Assembly (NCBI GenBank): GCA_028598975.1
Contig: JAQRMU010000003.1
Coordinates: 1-34,202 of the forward strand
From: Gammaproteobacteria bacterium
GTDB taxonomy: Bacteria; Pseudomonadota; Gammaproteobacteria; Nitrosococcales; Methylophagaceae
Direction of reading: 5' to 3'
Length of the DNA stretch: 34,202 bases
Part shown: positions 1-8,963 of the stretch, piece after piece
How positions within the stretch are numbered: the first letter of the stretch is position 1
How the letters are laid out: each line of letters begins with the position of its first letter
Notes under the pieces: generated by a model
What the model saw: the letters and a program-made list of their open reading frames with translations, nothing else
Databases searched by the model: none
Told to the model about the DNA's origin: nothing
Program-made: the position numbers and the translations under genes

Positions 1-93
1 CCAACCCTTAATCGCGCAATCTGAGTTACTCTAACATCCTGTTTTCGCCCTAAAAACCTTCACCATGAATGATTACCAGTATATCTCAGACAC

Positions 94-124
94 AAAAAGG
101 CCCAGTGAAGGGCCCTTTTCTTTT
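94..124. terminator. Intrinsic terminator downstream of the OmpA-type gene
   Basis: A GC-rich hairpin (GGCCC paired with GGGCC, flanked by A and T runs, 6-nt loop AGTGAA, one bulged base) lies 20 nt past the stop of the minus-strand OmpA-type gene. Read on the minus strand the hairpin is followed by TTTTTGTG, and on the plus strand by TTTTCTTTTA, so it could work in both directions. The first 93 bases of the window hold no supported gene. Confidence 0.75.
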
Positions 125-143
125 ACTCTATTTGAACTAGGTA

Positions 144-1007
144 TTAACGATTTACAACAAAGTCAACACGACGGTTTGCTGCTTGGCCCGCTGTTGTGTC
201 GTTGTTTGCTACTGGGCTTGATTCACCCATACCTACTGGCACTAGGCTGTTGCTCTTAACACCGCGAGAGACTAAGTAAGCCACGACTGATTCTGCACGT
301 GATTGTGACAATGTCATGTTATACGCTTCAGAACCACGGCTATCCGTGTGACCTTCAACTCGCACTTCAATAACGGCATCTGTTTCTTTAAGTAGCGTGA
401 CTGCTTCTTCTAAAATTTCTTTTGCATCCGTTGTTAATACGGATTTATCCGTTGCAAAATTAACACCTGTTAAAGATAAAAGCTTAGTACCTGGAAGTGG
501 GCAACCATCGGTATCAACAATTGTACCTAGTGGTGTTGCAGGACACATGTCTTGGTAATCTTCTACACCATCTTTATCACTATCTAATGGGCAACCAACA
601 CGATCTACTTTTACACCCTCTGGTGTATCAGCACACATATCAACACCATCGACTACGCCATCATTATCACTATCAAATGCACAGCCTTGCGCATCTAATA
701 ATGCACCTGCGGGAGGCACTTCTGCACAAACAGCAGTCTCAACCATAGGTTCTGCTGCAACAGTATCATCTTCATTTGGACAAACAAGCAAGGCCAGCAT
801 AGCACCTGCTACAGCACCGCCAAGAGCAGCGCCATTATCATTATCATCGTCACCATTTGTCACAGCACCTGCAAGCACACCACCAGCTAGACCACCAGCA
901 ATGGCACAAAACATATTGGTATTATTAACGCGTTGATTAGGGCCTGCACACCCCGCTAATAAACTCACCGCAAGTACTAATGCTGATAATTTCACTGATA
1001 TATTCAT
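144..1007 (-). CDS. OmpA-family lipoprotein with glycine zipper and thrombospondin type-3 repeats
   Basis: Predicted outer-membrane lipoprotein that anchors to peptidoglycan. A lipoprotein signal ends in the lipobox LLAGC with the lipidated Cys at residue 20. Residues about 35-75 are a Gly/Ala-rich glycine-zipper-like segment interrupted by an acidic DDDNDN stretch. Residues about 108-171 carry two calcium-binding-type repeats (DSDNDGVVDG and DSDKDGVEDY) with regularly spaced Cys. Residues 183-287 are the OmpA C-terminal domain, including HTDSRG at 220-225 and NRR at 278-280, which bind diaminopimelate in this family. A ribosome-binding site AAGGAAA precedes the ATG. The gene stands alone, with a terminator behind it and about 276 bases of non-coding DNA in front. 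The fold is clear; the specific role (envelope stability or a porin-associated function) is not shown. Confidence 0.9.
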   Translation of the reverse strand: MNISVKLSALVLAVSLLAGCAGPNQRVNNTNMFCAIAGGLAGGVLAGAVTNGDDDNDNGAALGGAVAGAMLALLVCPNEDDTVAAEPMVETAVCAEVPPAGALLDAQGCAFDSDNDGVVDGVDMCADTPEGVKVDRVGCPLDSDKDGVEDYQDMCPATPLGTIVDTDGCPLPGTKLLSLTGVNFATDKSVLTTDAKEILEEAVTLLKETDAVIEVRVEGHTDSRGSEAYNMTLSQSRAESVVAYLVSRGVKSNSLVPVGMGESSPVANNDTTAGQAANRRVDFVVNR

Positions 1008-1027
1008 TCTTATTTTCCTTAAAGTCT

Positions 1028-1052
1028 GATGAGATACACGTCTGTTCTCATC
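1028..1052. promoter_or_regulatory. Inverted repeat in the ompA-type leader
   Basis: GATGAGA (1028-1034) and TCTCATC (1046-1052) form a perfect 7-bp inverted repeat with an 11-nt centre, 21-45 nt upstream of the ATG of the OmpA-type gene. It could be an mRNA hairpin in the 5' leader or a dyad operator. I saw no convincing -10/-35 pair, so the assignment is tentative. Confidence 0.3.
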
Positions 1053-1159
1053 TCAATTCATTGTCCTGTTCAACAGGCCCTGTTTATTTTCAACGTTCTA
1101 TACTAATGGCATTCAGAAGCTATCTCTATACTGGTAATCATTCAATCTGCACATTTTTT

Positions 1160-1280
1160 ATTTGGTCATCCCAGCATGCTTTTAGCTGGGATCTATTTAA
1201 TGCACTAGATCCTCGATAAAAACATTCGAGGATGACGGGGACGAAGTGCTGCAATTTCATGTATCACGGGTCTATACTCG
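1160..1280. repeat. MITE-like palindromic intergenic repeat, copy A
   Basis: GTCATCC at 1165-1171 and GGATGAC at 1230-1236 form the outer inverted ends. Inside are two perfect 8-bp hairpins: ATCCCAGC (1168-1175) with GCTGGGAT (1185-1192), and ATCCTCGA (1209-1216) with TCGAGGAT (1226-1233). The block from 1165 to about 1280 matches the reverse complement of 31233-31380, including the CTCGATAAAAACATTCG core and a TGCAATTT tail. It lies directly downstream of pilU and may end the pilTU transcript. The rest of 1008-1283 holds no supported gene. Confidence 0.75.
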
Positions 1281-1283
1281 TTA

Positions 1284-2429
1284 TTACCATGATTTAATAT
1301 GACCGGATTCATCTTCATCTGGCTGTATTGCTAAGCCTTCGATTCCCCCACCAATTGTTTCTCCTTCTTTTGGTCCAAGTTTAATCATTAAACGCACTTC
1401 ATTTTCTGAATCAGCATTTTTCAATGCATCATCATAGGTGATCTCATCAGCCAGATATAAATCATAAATAGCTTGATCAAATGTCTGCATGCCCTGCTCA
1501 CGAGAACGTTTCATGATTTCCTTAATTTCAGGAATGTCACCCTTTTCAATTAAGTCTGCAATGAGTGGTGTATTAATTAAAACCTCAACCGCAACACATC
1601 GTCCCGTACCATCTTTCTTCGGAATAAGACGCTGAGAAACAACCGCTTTTAGATTAAGAGATAAATCTAAAAATAATTGCTTGTGTCGTTCTTCAGGAAA
1701 GAAGTTAATAATCCGATCCATTGCTTGGTTTGAATTATTTGCATGTAAGGTCGACAAACAAAGGTGACCCGTTTCTGCAAACGTGATCCCATAGTCCATA
1801 GTATCTCGCGCTCGAATTTCACCGATCATAATGACATCAGGTGCTTGTCGTAACGAGTTCTTCAATGCAACACCATAGGAGTCAGTATCAACCCCAACTT
1901 CACGCTGTGTCACCACGCAACCAGCATGCTTATGGTCAAACTCAATCGGATCTTCTATTGTTAAAATATGTCCCGTACTATTCTGATTGCGATAACCAAT
2001 CATCGCAGCTAATGTTGTTGATTTACCAGATCCTGTTGCGCCAACAAAGATAATCATACCGCGTTTAGTCATCGCGAGTTCTTTAACTATTTCAGGTACG
2101 TTTAACTCTTCAATTGTTGGAATTTCATCTTTAATTCGACGTAATACCATTGCTATCTTATTACGTTGATACAGAGCGCTAGCACGAAAACGTCCCGCCC
2201 CTGCAGAGCTAATCGAATAATTACACTCTTTATCACGCTCAAAATCTTTCTTTTGGGAATCATTCATGGTGCTCATCACTAAGTCACGTGCTTCATCATC
2301 CGACAATATATCTTGGGATAATGTTGCTAAGCGACCATTTACTTTTAAACTGGCTGGTCGACCAGAAGTAATAAATATATCGGATGCATCATGCTTAACC
2401 GCTGCTTTTAGAATCGTTACAATATCCAT
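1284..2429 (-). CDS. pilU: Type IV pilus retraction ATPase PilU
   Basis: Cytoplasmic hexameric ATPase that assists PilT in type IV pilus disassembly (twitching, DNA uptake). The 381-residue length fits PilU. Walker A GATGSGKST is at 130-138, the Asp box TIEDPIEF at 157-164, Walker B VIMIGEIR at 199-206 and the His box ending STLH at about 226-229. The AIRNLIRE motif of PilT is absent at the corresponding place, which separates it from its paralogue. The acidic C-terminal extension (about 350-381) is also usual in PilU. It starts 10 nt after the pilT stop, with a GGAG site that overlaps the pilT TAG, so the two are very probably co-transcribed and translationally coupled. A palindromic repeat follows the stop. 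Confidence 0.95.
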   Translation of the reverse strand: MDIVTILKAAVKHDASDIFITSGRPASLKVNGRLATLSQDILSDDEARDLVMSTMNDSQKKDFERDKECNYSISSAGAGRFRASALYQRNKIAMVLRRIKDEIPTIEELNVPEIVKELAMTKRGMIIFVGATGSGKSTTLAAMIGYRNQNSTGHILTIEDPIEFDHKHAGCVVTQREVGVDTDSYGVALKNSLRQAPDVIMIGEIRARDTMDYGITFAETGHLCLSTLHANNSNQAMDRIINFFPEERHKQLFLDLSLNLKAVVSQRLIPKKDGTGRCVAVEVLINTPLIADLIEKGDIPEIKEIMKRSREQGMQTFDQAIYDLYLADEITYDDALKNADSENEVRLMIKLGPKEGETIGGGIEGLAIQPDEDESGHIKSW

Positions 2430-2439
2430 TATTTATCTC

Positions 2440-3477
2440 CTACTGGAATAGGTTCTTCTCAATCGCACGAGGCTGCGCTTCGGCCTTAGTTATTTTTTGA
2501 CGACGTACAAGATCTTGCATACATTGATCTAATGTTTGCATTCCCACAGCACCACCCGTTTGAATTGCCGAATACATTTGCGGCACTTTACCTTCACGAA
2601 TTAAGTTTCTGATCGCGGGAGTACCAATCATAATTTCATGGGCAGCAATACGACCACCCCCCACCTTCTTCATCAATGTTTGTGAAATTACTGCGCGTAA
2701 TGACTCTGATAACATCGATCTCACCATGTCTTTTTCAGCAGCGGGAAATACATCAATAATACGGTCAATTGTTTTTGCAGCTGATGATGTATGTAATGTG
2801 CCAAAGACCAAATGCCCTGTTTCTGCCGCAGTCAATGCAAGGCGGATAGTTTCAAGGTCACGTAACTCACCCACTAGAATAATATCGGGATCTTGGCGTA
2901 AAGCCGACCGTAACGCCTCACTAAACCCTAATGTATCACGATGCACTTCTCGCTGATTAACCAGACATTTTTTACTCTTGTGAACAAATTCAATCGGATC
3001 TTCTATTGTTAAGATATGTTCATTATCTTTGTCATTCTTATAATCAACCATTGCCGCAAGTGTTGTTGATTTACCTGATCCCGTTGGCCCTGTCACCAGT
3101 ACAATACCTTTAGGATTATCTGATATTTCTTTAAAAATTTCAGGGGCACCCAATGCATCTAAACTCAACACTTCTGAAGGGATAGCTCTAAAGACGGCAC
3201 CACAACCACGGTTCTGATTAAACGCATTAACACGGAAACGGGCTAAACCAGGTATCTCAAATGAAAAGTCAGTTTCTAAAAATTCTTCAAAATCCTTACG
3301 CTGCTTATCATTCATAATGTCGTATACCATTGCGTATACTTCTTTATGATCCATTAATGGCAAGTTGATACGTTTGATATCACCATCAACCCGAATCATC
3401 GGTGGCTCACCGGCTGATATATGTAAATCAGATGCTTTATTTTTTGCACTAAAGGTCAGCAATTCAGTAATATCCAT
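2440..3477 (-). CDS. pilT: Type IV pilus retraction ATPase PilT
   Basis: Retraction motor of type IV pili, acting at the cytoplasmic face of the inner-membrane platform. It has 345 residues, the usual length. Walker A GPTGSGKST is at 130-138, TIEDPIEF at 157-164, Walker B IILVGELR at 199-206 and the His box ending GTLH at about 226-229. The PilT-specific AIRNLIRE motif is at 288-295. The start ATG follows GGGAATGGG. It is the first gene of a pilT-pilU pair and is divergent from yggS across a 90-bp gap, an order seen in Pseudomonas and many other gammaproteobacteria. No structural pilus genes lie in this window. Confidence 0.97.
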   Translation of the reverse strand: MDITELLTFSAKNKASDLHISAGEPPMIRVDGDIKRINLPLMDHKEVYAMVYDIMNDKQRKDFEEFLETDFSFEIPGLARFRVNAFNQNRGCGAVFRAIPSEVLSLDALGAPEIFKEISDNPKGIVLVTGPTGSGKSTTLAAMVDYKNDKDNEHILTIEDPIEFVHKSKKCLVNQREVHRDTLGFSEALRSALRQDPDIILVGELRDLETIRLALTAAETGHLVFGTLHTSSAAKTIDRIIDVFPAAEKDMVRSMLSESLRAVISQTLMKKVGGGRIAAHEIMIGTPAIRNLIREGKVPQMYSAIQTGGAVGMQTLDQCMQDLVRRQKITKAEAQPRAIEKNLFQ

Positions 3478-3567
3478 CCCATTCCCTAATTAATTTAATT
3501 ATGAGGCTTACCTTCCTTAAAGGAAGTATTTAACGTAAAGGTAGCGCGCTCACCACAGGCTTGCAAG

Positions 3568-4269
3568 ATGACAGAGATAAAAACTCAACTTCATTCGCTT
3601 TTAGATGCGATTAAAAATGCAATGAACAACGCGCAAAGACAGCAACAAAGCGTGCAATTACTGGCGGTTAGCAAAACATGGCCTGCCGAAAGATTACGCA
3701 AAGTGGCCGATGCTGGACAACGCTGTTTTGGTGAGAACTATTTGCAAGAAGCGCTGACAAAAATGTCTGCGCTGGCTGACTTAGATCTTGAATGGCATTT
3801 TATTGGCCCCATTCAATCTAATAAAACAAGAGATATTGCGGCTCATTTTGATTGGGTACAAAGTATTGACCGTGTGAAAATAGCACGACGTTTATCTGAA
3901 CAACGCCCTACACAACTCGCACCGCTCAATATCTGTATTCAAGTTAATATTGATAATGAAGCAAGTAAATCTGGCGTTAAGTTAGACGATGTTTTGGACC
4001 TAGCAAAACAACTGTCTCAATTTAAAAACCTGCAACTTCGTGGCCTGATGATTATTCCCCAAAAGACAGATAACCCACAGCTTCAACGCCATTCATTTCA
4101 AAAAGCACAGCAGTTATTTTCTCAACTTGCTGCTTTATATTCTTCTGTCGACACGCTTTCAATGGGTATGTCTAATGATATGGAACTGGCAATTGCAGAA
4201 GGTAGCACAATGGTTCGTATCGGGACGGCTCTTTTTGGTCAGAGAAATCCCCCCCACGCAAGCAAATAA
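3568..4269 (+). CDS. yggS: PLP homeostasis protein (YggS/PROSC family)
   Basis: PLP-binding protein with an alanine-racemase-like TIM barrel. The family has no established catalytic activity and helps keep pyridoxal phosphate and amino-acid/keto-acid pools balanced. The Schiff-base lysine is K36 in LLAVSKTWPA. The phosphate-binding end is visible as SMGMSNDMELAIAEGSTMVRIG followed by TALFGQR in the last 40 residues. 233 residues is typical. The ATG has no strong Shine-Dalgarno sequence. It is followed by proC and yggT, the standard yggS-proC-yggT grouping, and proC begins 50 nt after the stop. Confidence 0.95.
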   Translation: MTEIKTQLHSLLDAIKNAMNNAQRQQQSVQLLAVSKTWPAERLRKVADAGQRCFGENYLQEALTKMSALADLDLEWHFIGPIQSNKTRDIAAHFDWVQSIDRVKIARRLSEQRPTQLAPLNICIQVNIDNEASKSGVKLDDVLDLAKQLSQFKNLQLRGLMIIPQKTDNPQLQRHSFQKAQQLFSQLAALYSSVDTLSMGMSNDMELAIAEGSTMVRIGTALFGQRNPPHASK

Positions 4270-4319
4270 CAAGTAAACTCTAATTAATAACTCACTAAAG
4301 TTCACTACGGAACCTGATT

Positions 4320-5153
4320 ATGAAAGACTGTAAAATTACATTTATTGGTGGCGGGAATATGGCACGAAGCCTTATCGGTGGCTTAGTCTCTGATGGATTT
4401 GATCCTCAACATATTCATGTATCCGATCCTGAACCCTTATGTTTACAGGCGCTGACAGATAAGTATCCCGTAAAGACATTTGACAGCAACCTTAAAGCTG
4501 CACAAGGCTGCGATGTACTCATTCTTGCCGTAAAACCACAACAGCTTCAATCTGTTGTAAAACAATTAGCTCCCGAGTGGCGCTCAGATACATTATTAAT
4601 CTCGATTGCAGCAGGTATTCGTCTTGATGATATTGCTAGATGGTTGGAGCAAGATAATGCCGCTATTGTTCGCGCAATGCCTAATACACCATCACTCGTG
4701 CAAGCAGGTGCTACTGCTTTATGTGCAAATGACTTTGTTAGCACACCACAACATGAGTTAGCAGAATCTATTTTACGCTCCGTTGGTTTAGCAATATGGG
4801 TTAATGATGAAGCTAGAATGGATGCTGTCACCGCGTTATCAGGAAGTGGTCCAGCCTATTTTTTCCTTGTTATGGAAGCGATGGAATTTGCTGCAGCTGA
4901 AATGGGTTTAGATGCAGAAACCGCCCGTTTATTGTGTTTACAAACAGCATTCGGTGCCGCAAAAATGGCTTTAGAAAGTGATGAAAACACTGCGACATTA
5001 CGTGAACGAGTCACTTCTCCTGGTGGTACAACCGAGCGCGCTTTGCATGAATTAGAAGATGGAGGCGTGCGCGGTTTGTTTGAAAATGCTCTTGTTGCTG
5101 CGGCACTTCGTTCTCGTGAACTCGCAAACCAGCTTGGCGAAGATGATGCCTAG
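4320..5153 (+). CDS. proC: Pyrroline-5-carboxylate reductase
   Basis: Catalyses the last step of proline synthesis: NAD(P)H reduction of 1-pyrroline-5-carboxylate to L-proline in the cytoplasm. The N-terminal Rossmann motif GGGNMA is at 10-15. The family signatures GSGPAYFF (175-182) and TSPGGTT (232-238) are in the C-terminal helical dimerisation domain. 277 residues fits the family. The last codons overlap the start of yggT by 8 nt, indicating translational coupling. Confidence 0.97.
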   Translation: MKDCKITFIGGGNMARSLIGGLVSDGFDPQHIHVSDPEPLCLQALTDKYPVKTFDSNLKAAQGCDVLILAVKPQQLQSVVKQLAPEWRSDTLLISIAAGIRLDDIARWLEQDNAAIVRAMPNTPSLVQAGATALCANDFVSTPQHELAESILRSVGLAIWVNDEARMDAVTALSGSGPAYFFLVMEAMEFAAAEMGLDAETARLLCLQTAFGAAKMALESDENTATLRERVTSPGGTTERALHELEDGGVRGLFENALVAAALRSRELANQLGEDDA

Positions 5154-5712
5154 CACCTACTTTAGTAATCCACTTACGTTCTTAATAGATACATTATTTG
5201 GTCTGTATATGGGTATTGTCGCTCTTCGTCTCATCATGCAATGGGCACAGTGGGAATATCACAATCAATTTGTCCAACTTATTATTAAAGCGACACAAGT
5301 CCCTGTAAAGTTTCTCCGCCAATTCATTCCCGCAATGGGTCGATGGGACAGTGCAACTATTGTCTTATTACTTTCATTGGCGCTGATTAAAACCCTACTT
5401 ATTTCTTCACTACAAGCCGGTATGGTTAATCCTATATTGCTTCTAAGATTAGTTGTTGCAGATATATTCTCATTGTTTATTACGCTCTTCTCAGCGAGCA
5501 TTATCATTCAAGTCATTTTAAGTTGGGTAGTGCCACATAATCAGCACAACCCATTGACACCACTACTTAGTCGCATGAATAGTCCTCTCTTACGTCCTAT
5601 TCGCCAGCGCTTACCTGATATGGGTGGTTTCGACTTATCTCCCTTAGTGGTATTGCTTGCATTACAAGTTTTATCTATGTTGGTATTACCCTTACTTATA
5701 GGCCATATTTAA
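5146..5712 (+). CDS. yggT: YggT family integral membrane protein
   Basis: Small inner-membrane protein with two tandem YGGT units, each a pair of hydrophobic helices: about residues 10-100, then about 100-188 beginning with a helix that ends in ILSWVVPHNQHNPL. The motif LRLIMQW in the first unit matches ILSWV in the second. Its function is not established; an osmotic-shock or cell-envelope role has been suggested for the family. The frame stays open upstream to 5059, but the ATG at 5146 is chosen because GGCGAAG (5136-5142) is well spaced for it and the product then begins at the family's usual N-terminus (MPSTYFSNPL). An ATG at 5143 is the near alternative. The upstream part would lie entirely within proC. 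Confidence 0.9.
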   Translation: MPSTYFSNPLTFLIDTLFGLYMGIVALRLIMQWAQWEYHNQFVQLIIKATQVPVKFLRQFIPAMGRWDSATIVLLLSLALIKTLLISSLQAGMVNPILLLRLVVADIFSLFITLFSASIIIQVILSWVVPHNQHNPLTPLLSRMNSPLLRPIRQRLPDMGGFDLSPLVVLLALQVLSMLVLPLLIGHI

Positions 5713-5719
5713 ATAAGTA

Positions 5720-5748
5720 TTTATCAGTACTTAAGCTACCGTTATAAT
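5720..5748 (+). promoter_or_regulatory. Candidate sigma-70 promoter for metX
   Basis: A perfect -10 box TATAAT at 5743-5748 lies 17 nt downstream of a weak -35 (TTTATC, 5720-5725), in the 67-bp gap between yggT and metX. This would give a leader of about 25 nt. An AAGTA/TACTT dyad sits beside it. There is no room for a SAM riboswitch. Confidence 0.5.
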
Positions 5749-5779
5749 GATGCGCTAAAAACTAGGAATACTCACACCC

Positions 5780-6931
5780 ATGCCGGAAACAATACCAGTC
5801 GATTCAGTCGGTTTGGTGACACCCATAACACTGCATATTGATACGCCAATCACTTTGGAGTGTGGGCGTACATTGCCTAATTATGATCTCATCTATGAAA
5901 CCTATGGCGAACTTAATGCGAATGCATCAAATGCGATTCTCATTTGCCATGCCTTATCTGGCGACCATCATGCGGCTGGCTATCATAGTATGGATGATAA
6001 AAAACCAGGGTGGTGGGACTCGGCGATTGGCCCCGGCAAAGCCATTGACACCAATAAATTTTATGTAGTGAGTGTTAATAATCTTGGTGGCTGTAAAGGT
6101 TCTACAGGTCCTACCAGCATTAATCCAGAAACAAACAAGGCATACGGCCCTGACTTTCCATTTGTTACTGTTTCAGATTGGGTAAACAGTCAGGCTGTTT
6201 TAGCTGACAAACTTAATATCCAACAATGGGCAGCCGTTGTCGGTGGAAGTTTAGGTGCAATGCAGGCAATGCAATGGGCGATCAGTTTGCCTGAGCGCTT
6301 ACGCCATGTTTTGATTATTGCATCAGCACCTAAATTATCGGCACAAAACATTGCTTTTAATGAAGTCGCTCGAACAGCAATCAAATCTGATCCTGACTTT
6401 CATAATGGTCATTATACTGAGCACAATACATTACCTCGCCAAGGCTTAGGTTTGGCACGTATGTTAGGTCACATTACTTACCTTTCTGATGAGGCGATGG
6501 GACAAAAATTCGGCCGTGAGTTGCGTAATGACACCATTCATTATGATTATGATGTTGAGTTTCAAATTGAAAGTTATTTACGTTATCAAAGTAGTACTTT
6601 TGTTGAACGTTTTGATGCCAATACTTATTTGTTGATGACTAAGGCCTTAGATTATTTTGATCCTGCAAAGGACTTTAATGATGATCTTGCAGCAACGGTC
6701 GCTAACATTCAGGCGCGTAGCTTAGTTGTATCGTTCACCAGTGATTGGCGTTTCTCTCCTGCCCGTTCACAAGAAATTGTCGATGCTCTTCTCAGTGCAG
6801 GCAAAGATGTAATCTATGCAGAAATTGAAGCACACCAAGGTCATGATGCATTCCTAATGCCGATTCCTCGCTATATAGACATCATAGAAACCTATATGCA
6901 ACAAGTTGCAAAAGAGTGTGAGGACGTATGA
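5780..6931 (+). CDS. metX: Homoserine O-acyltransferase (MetX)
   Basis: Activates L-homoserine with an acyl-CoA (acetyl or succinyl) for methionine synthesis. It is an alpha/beta hydrolase fold enzyme of 383 residues. The nucleophile is S157 in GGSLGAMQ, and the remaining triad is probably D322 (TSDWRFSP) and H355 (EAHQGHDAF). The conserved [12 protein letters not shown] loop is at 100-111. In several gammaproteobacteria MetX-fold enzymes use succinyl-CoA, so acyl specificity cannot be read from fold alone. It overlaps metW by 4 nt (ATGA), the usual metXW coupling. A TATAAT promoter candidate lies just upstream. Confidence 0.95.
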   Translation: MPETIPVDSVGLVTPITLHIDTPITLECGRTLPNYDLIYETYGELNANASNAILICHALSGDHHAAGYHSMDDKKPGWWDSAIGPGKAIDTNKFYVVSVNNLGGCKGSTGPTSINPETNKAYGPDFPFVTVSDWVNSQAVLADKLNIQQWAAVVGGSLGAMQAMQWAISLPERLRHVLIIASAPKLSAQNIAFNEVARTAIKSDPDFHNGHYTEHNTLPRQGLGLARMLGHITYLSDEAMGQKFGRELRNDTIHYDYDVEFQIESYLRYQSSTFVERFDANTYLLMTKALDYFDPAKDFNDDLAATVANIQARSLVVSFTSDWRFSPARSQEIVDALLSAGKDVIYAEIEAHQGHDAFLMPIPRYIDIIETYMQQVAKECEDV

Positions 6932-7524
6932 GTTTACGTGTAGATCTACAAATTATTAGTGACTGGATCCCTGATGGTGCTCGTGTCCTTGATTTAGGTT
7001 GTGACAATGGCACATTGTTAGCACACCTCCAACAGCGTGGTGTAACGGGCTATGGTCTAGAAATCGACAATAGTAAATTTGCGGACTGTATTAAAGCGGG
7101 CGTGAATGTTATTCAAGCAGATCTTGATCAAGGCCTTCCTCAATTTGCCGATCAAAGCTTTGACTTTGTTATTCTGTCACAAACTTTACAAGCGATTAAA
7201 CGTCCCGACTTTTTACTGCAAGAAATTGCCCGCGTTGGTAAACAAGGGATTATTGGCTTTCCCAACTTTGGCCACTGGCAGTGCCGCCTACAGCTTGCAT
7301 TAGGTGGCCATATGCCGCTATCTAGAACCTTACCTAATGAATGGTTTGAAACACCGAACATTCATCTTTGTACCGTGCAAGATTTTGATAAGCTCTGTAC
7401 AGATAAAGATATTCAAGTCTTAAGTCGCAGTATTGTTAATCATGAACACAAAGACACATTAGGCACTCGCTTATTACCGAACCTATTTGGGCAGATTGCT
7501 CTTTATCAAATTAAGAAAAAATAA
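6928..7524 (+). CDS. metW: Methionine biosynthesis protein MetW
   Basis: SAM-dependent methyltransferase-like protein that partners with MetX in methionine synthesis. The glycine-rich SAM motif [12 protein letters not shown] lies at about 20-31. Other conserved stretches are [11 protein letters not shown] and IGFPNFGHW. The 198-residue length is typical. The start codon overlaps the metX stop as ATGA. The precise biochemical role of MetW is not settled, but the metX-metW pairing is highly conserved. pyrE begins 2 nt after its stop. Confidence 0.95.
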   Translation: MSLRVDLQIISDWIPDGARVLDLGCDNGTLLAHLQQRGVTGYGLEIDNSKFADCIKAGVNVIQADLDQGLPQFADQSFDFVILSQTLQAIKRPDFLLQEIARVGKQGIIGFPNFGHWQCRLQLALGGHMPLSRTLPNEWFETPNIHLCTVQDFDKLCTDKDIQVLSRSIVNHEHKDTLGTRLLPNLFGQIALYQIKKK

Positions 7525-7526
7525 TT

Positions 7527-8171
7527 ATGAAAGCATACCAACAAGAATTTATTGAATTTGCATTAGAAACAGGTGTTCTACGCTTTGGTTCATTTACCCT
7601 AAAGTCCGGTCGCGTTAGCCCTTATTTTTTCAATAGCGGCTTATTTAATACAGGTAAATCTCTTGCTCGCCTTGGTCGTTTTTACGCTCAAGCAATCAGT
7701 GAATCAGATCTTGATTATGATGTTTTGTTTGGCCCTGCCTATAAAGGCATTCCATTAGCATCAACCACGGTTGTTGCTCTTGCAGACCAACATCAACGTG
7801 ATGTGCCTTATGTCTTTAACCGTAAAGAAAAGAAAGATCACGGTGAAGGTGGGCAATTAGTTGGTGCCGATCTAAATGGAAAAGTATTGATTATTGATGA
7901 TGTTATTTCTGCAGGCACATCTGTTCGTGAGTCAGTTACCATTATCAATGCTGAAAGTGCGACACCTGCAGGCGTTATTATTGCCTTAGATCGCCAAGAA
8001 CGAGGACAAGATAGTCGTTCTGCAATCCAAGAAGTAGAAGCTGAACATAATATCCCTGTTGTCAGTATTATTTGTCTAAATGATTTATTAAGTTACCTGC
8101 AAAATAATCCTCAACTTGCTGAGCATTTACCGGCTGTTGAAGCCTACCGCCAGCAGTATGGTGTTGATTAG
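7527..8171 (+). CDS. pyrE: Orotate phosphoribosyltransferase
   Basis: Converts orotate and PRPP to orotidine 5'-phosphate in de novo pyrimidine synthesis. 214 residues. The PRPP-binding motif [13 protein letters not shown] is at 120-132, the flexible loop [12 protein letters not shown] at 98-109, and the substrate-end motif [14 protein letters not shown] at 25-38. It starts 2 nt after metW, so it appears to be transcribed with metXW. This is unlike the enterobacterial rph-pyrE arrangement, and there is no space for a pyrimidine attenuator in front. Its TAG overlaps the stop of the convergent permease gene by 4 nt. Confidence 0.96.
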   Translation: MKAYQQEFIEFALETGVLRFGSFTLKSGRVSPYFFNSGLFNTGKSLARLGRFYAQAISESDLDYDVLFGPAYKGIPLASTTVVALADQHQRDVPYVFNRKEKKDHGEGGQLVGADLNGKVLIIDDVISAGTSVRESVTIINAESATPAGVIIALDRQERGQDSRSAIQEVEAEHNIPVVSIICLNDLLSYLQNNPQLAEHLPAVEAYRQQYGVD

Positions 8172-8932
8172 CTAAGGCTCACCGAGATCAGCTTTATTGA
8201 AATCAGTAAGGTAACGACTTCAAAAGCCCGTTTAATCCAACGGTTGCCATGTTTTATTGCAAGATGAGACCCCATATAGCCACCTATTAACGACCCTAAT
8301 AATAAGGCGGGTAACCACTCCCAATGGATCTCGCTCAATAGGCCTAAGGTTATTGCACCGGCTCCATTCCAGAATAGTCCGACTAAAATGAGTGTGTATG
8401 CCACAGCACGCTGGTAATCCATGCCAAACCAAGCAACTAACCAGAGTGTTACAAATAAACCTGTGCCAGAAGTTAATGAGCCATTTAAGATCCCTAATAA
8501 AAACAGAACTACACCTCCATAAATATAAGCCACTCTATCGCGGTTTTTAGGGGAATAGTTTTGTCCTAATGTCGGTTTAAATATTGAATACAGCCCCAAG
8601 CCTCCTGTCAAAATACCTAAGGCTAAAATGGCTATTTTATCGGGTATAAATAAAATCCAATAGCCGCCTAATACAACCCCAGGAATACCAGCGATAAGCA
8701 TTAGCAGTACAAACTGCTGCTCTAGCTTATTTGTCGACATATAGCGCAATACTGCTCCCATTCCTAAAGCCACGCTTGCCACCTTATGTGTTGCAAGCGC
8801 AATAGAAAAACTAAGTCCTAAGAAAATAAGTACTGGGAACTGTATTAGACCGGCACCGCCACCACTAAGTGCTGAGAATGTATTTGCAACTAATGACACG
8901 AAAAAAAGGACTAAATGCTCAATGGGGTTCAC
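8168..8932 (-). CDS. TauE/SafE family permease (sulfite exporter-like)
   Basis: Polytopic inner-membrane protein of the TauE/SafE family, whose members export sulfite, sulfoacetate and similar anions; the substrate here is unknown. About seven to eight hydrophobic helices can be seen. The family's glycine-rich N-terminal repeat is [14 protein letters not shown], and a second related segment is [14 protein letters not shown]. The frame opens at a GTG at 8944, but the AAGGAG site (8949-8944) overlaps that codon, so the GTG at 8932 is chosen (11-nt spacing). The stop overlaps pyrE by 4 nt in convergent orientation, and it is divergent from the DUF4124 gene with about 30 bp between starts. Confidence 0.85.
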   Translation of the reverse strand: MNPIEHLVLFFVSLVANTFSALSGGGAGLIQFPVLIFLGLSFSIALATHKVASVALGMGAVLRYMSTNKLEQQFVLLMLIAGIPGVVLGGYWILFIPDKIAILALGILTGGLGLYSIFKPTLGQNYSPKNRDRVAYIYGGVVLFLLGILNGSLTSGTGLFVTLWLVAWFGMDYQRAVAYTLILVGLFWNGAGAITLGLLSEIHWEWLPALLLGSLIGGYMGSHLAIKHGNRWIKRAFEVVTLLISIKLISVSLS

Positions 8933-8963
8933 CTTTTCTTTCACTCCTTATAGAATGGGCATT

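Noticed and set aside
540-680. Short tandem repeat in DNA, considered as CRISPR-like or mobile
   Set aside because: It is the in-frame consequence of two thrombospondin type-3 protein repeats in the OmpA-type lipoprotein.
980-1219. 79-residue plus-strand open frame between ompA-type gene and pilU
   Set aside because: It covers the ompA leader and part of repeat copy A, and has no domain or convincing start site.
2440-3477. pilT and pilU as a recent tandem duplication
   Set aside because: The two differ throughout and each has its own subfamily features, as expected for ancient paralogues.
5059-5145. Longer N-terminus for YggT
   Set aside because: The extra residues lie entirely within proC, do not resemble YggT, and a better-spaced start exists at 5146.
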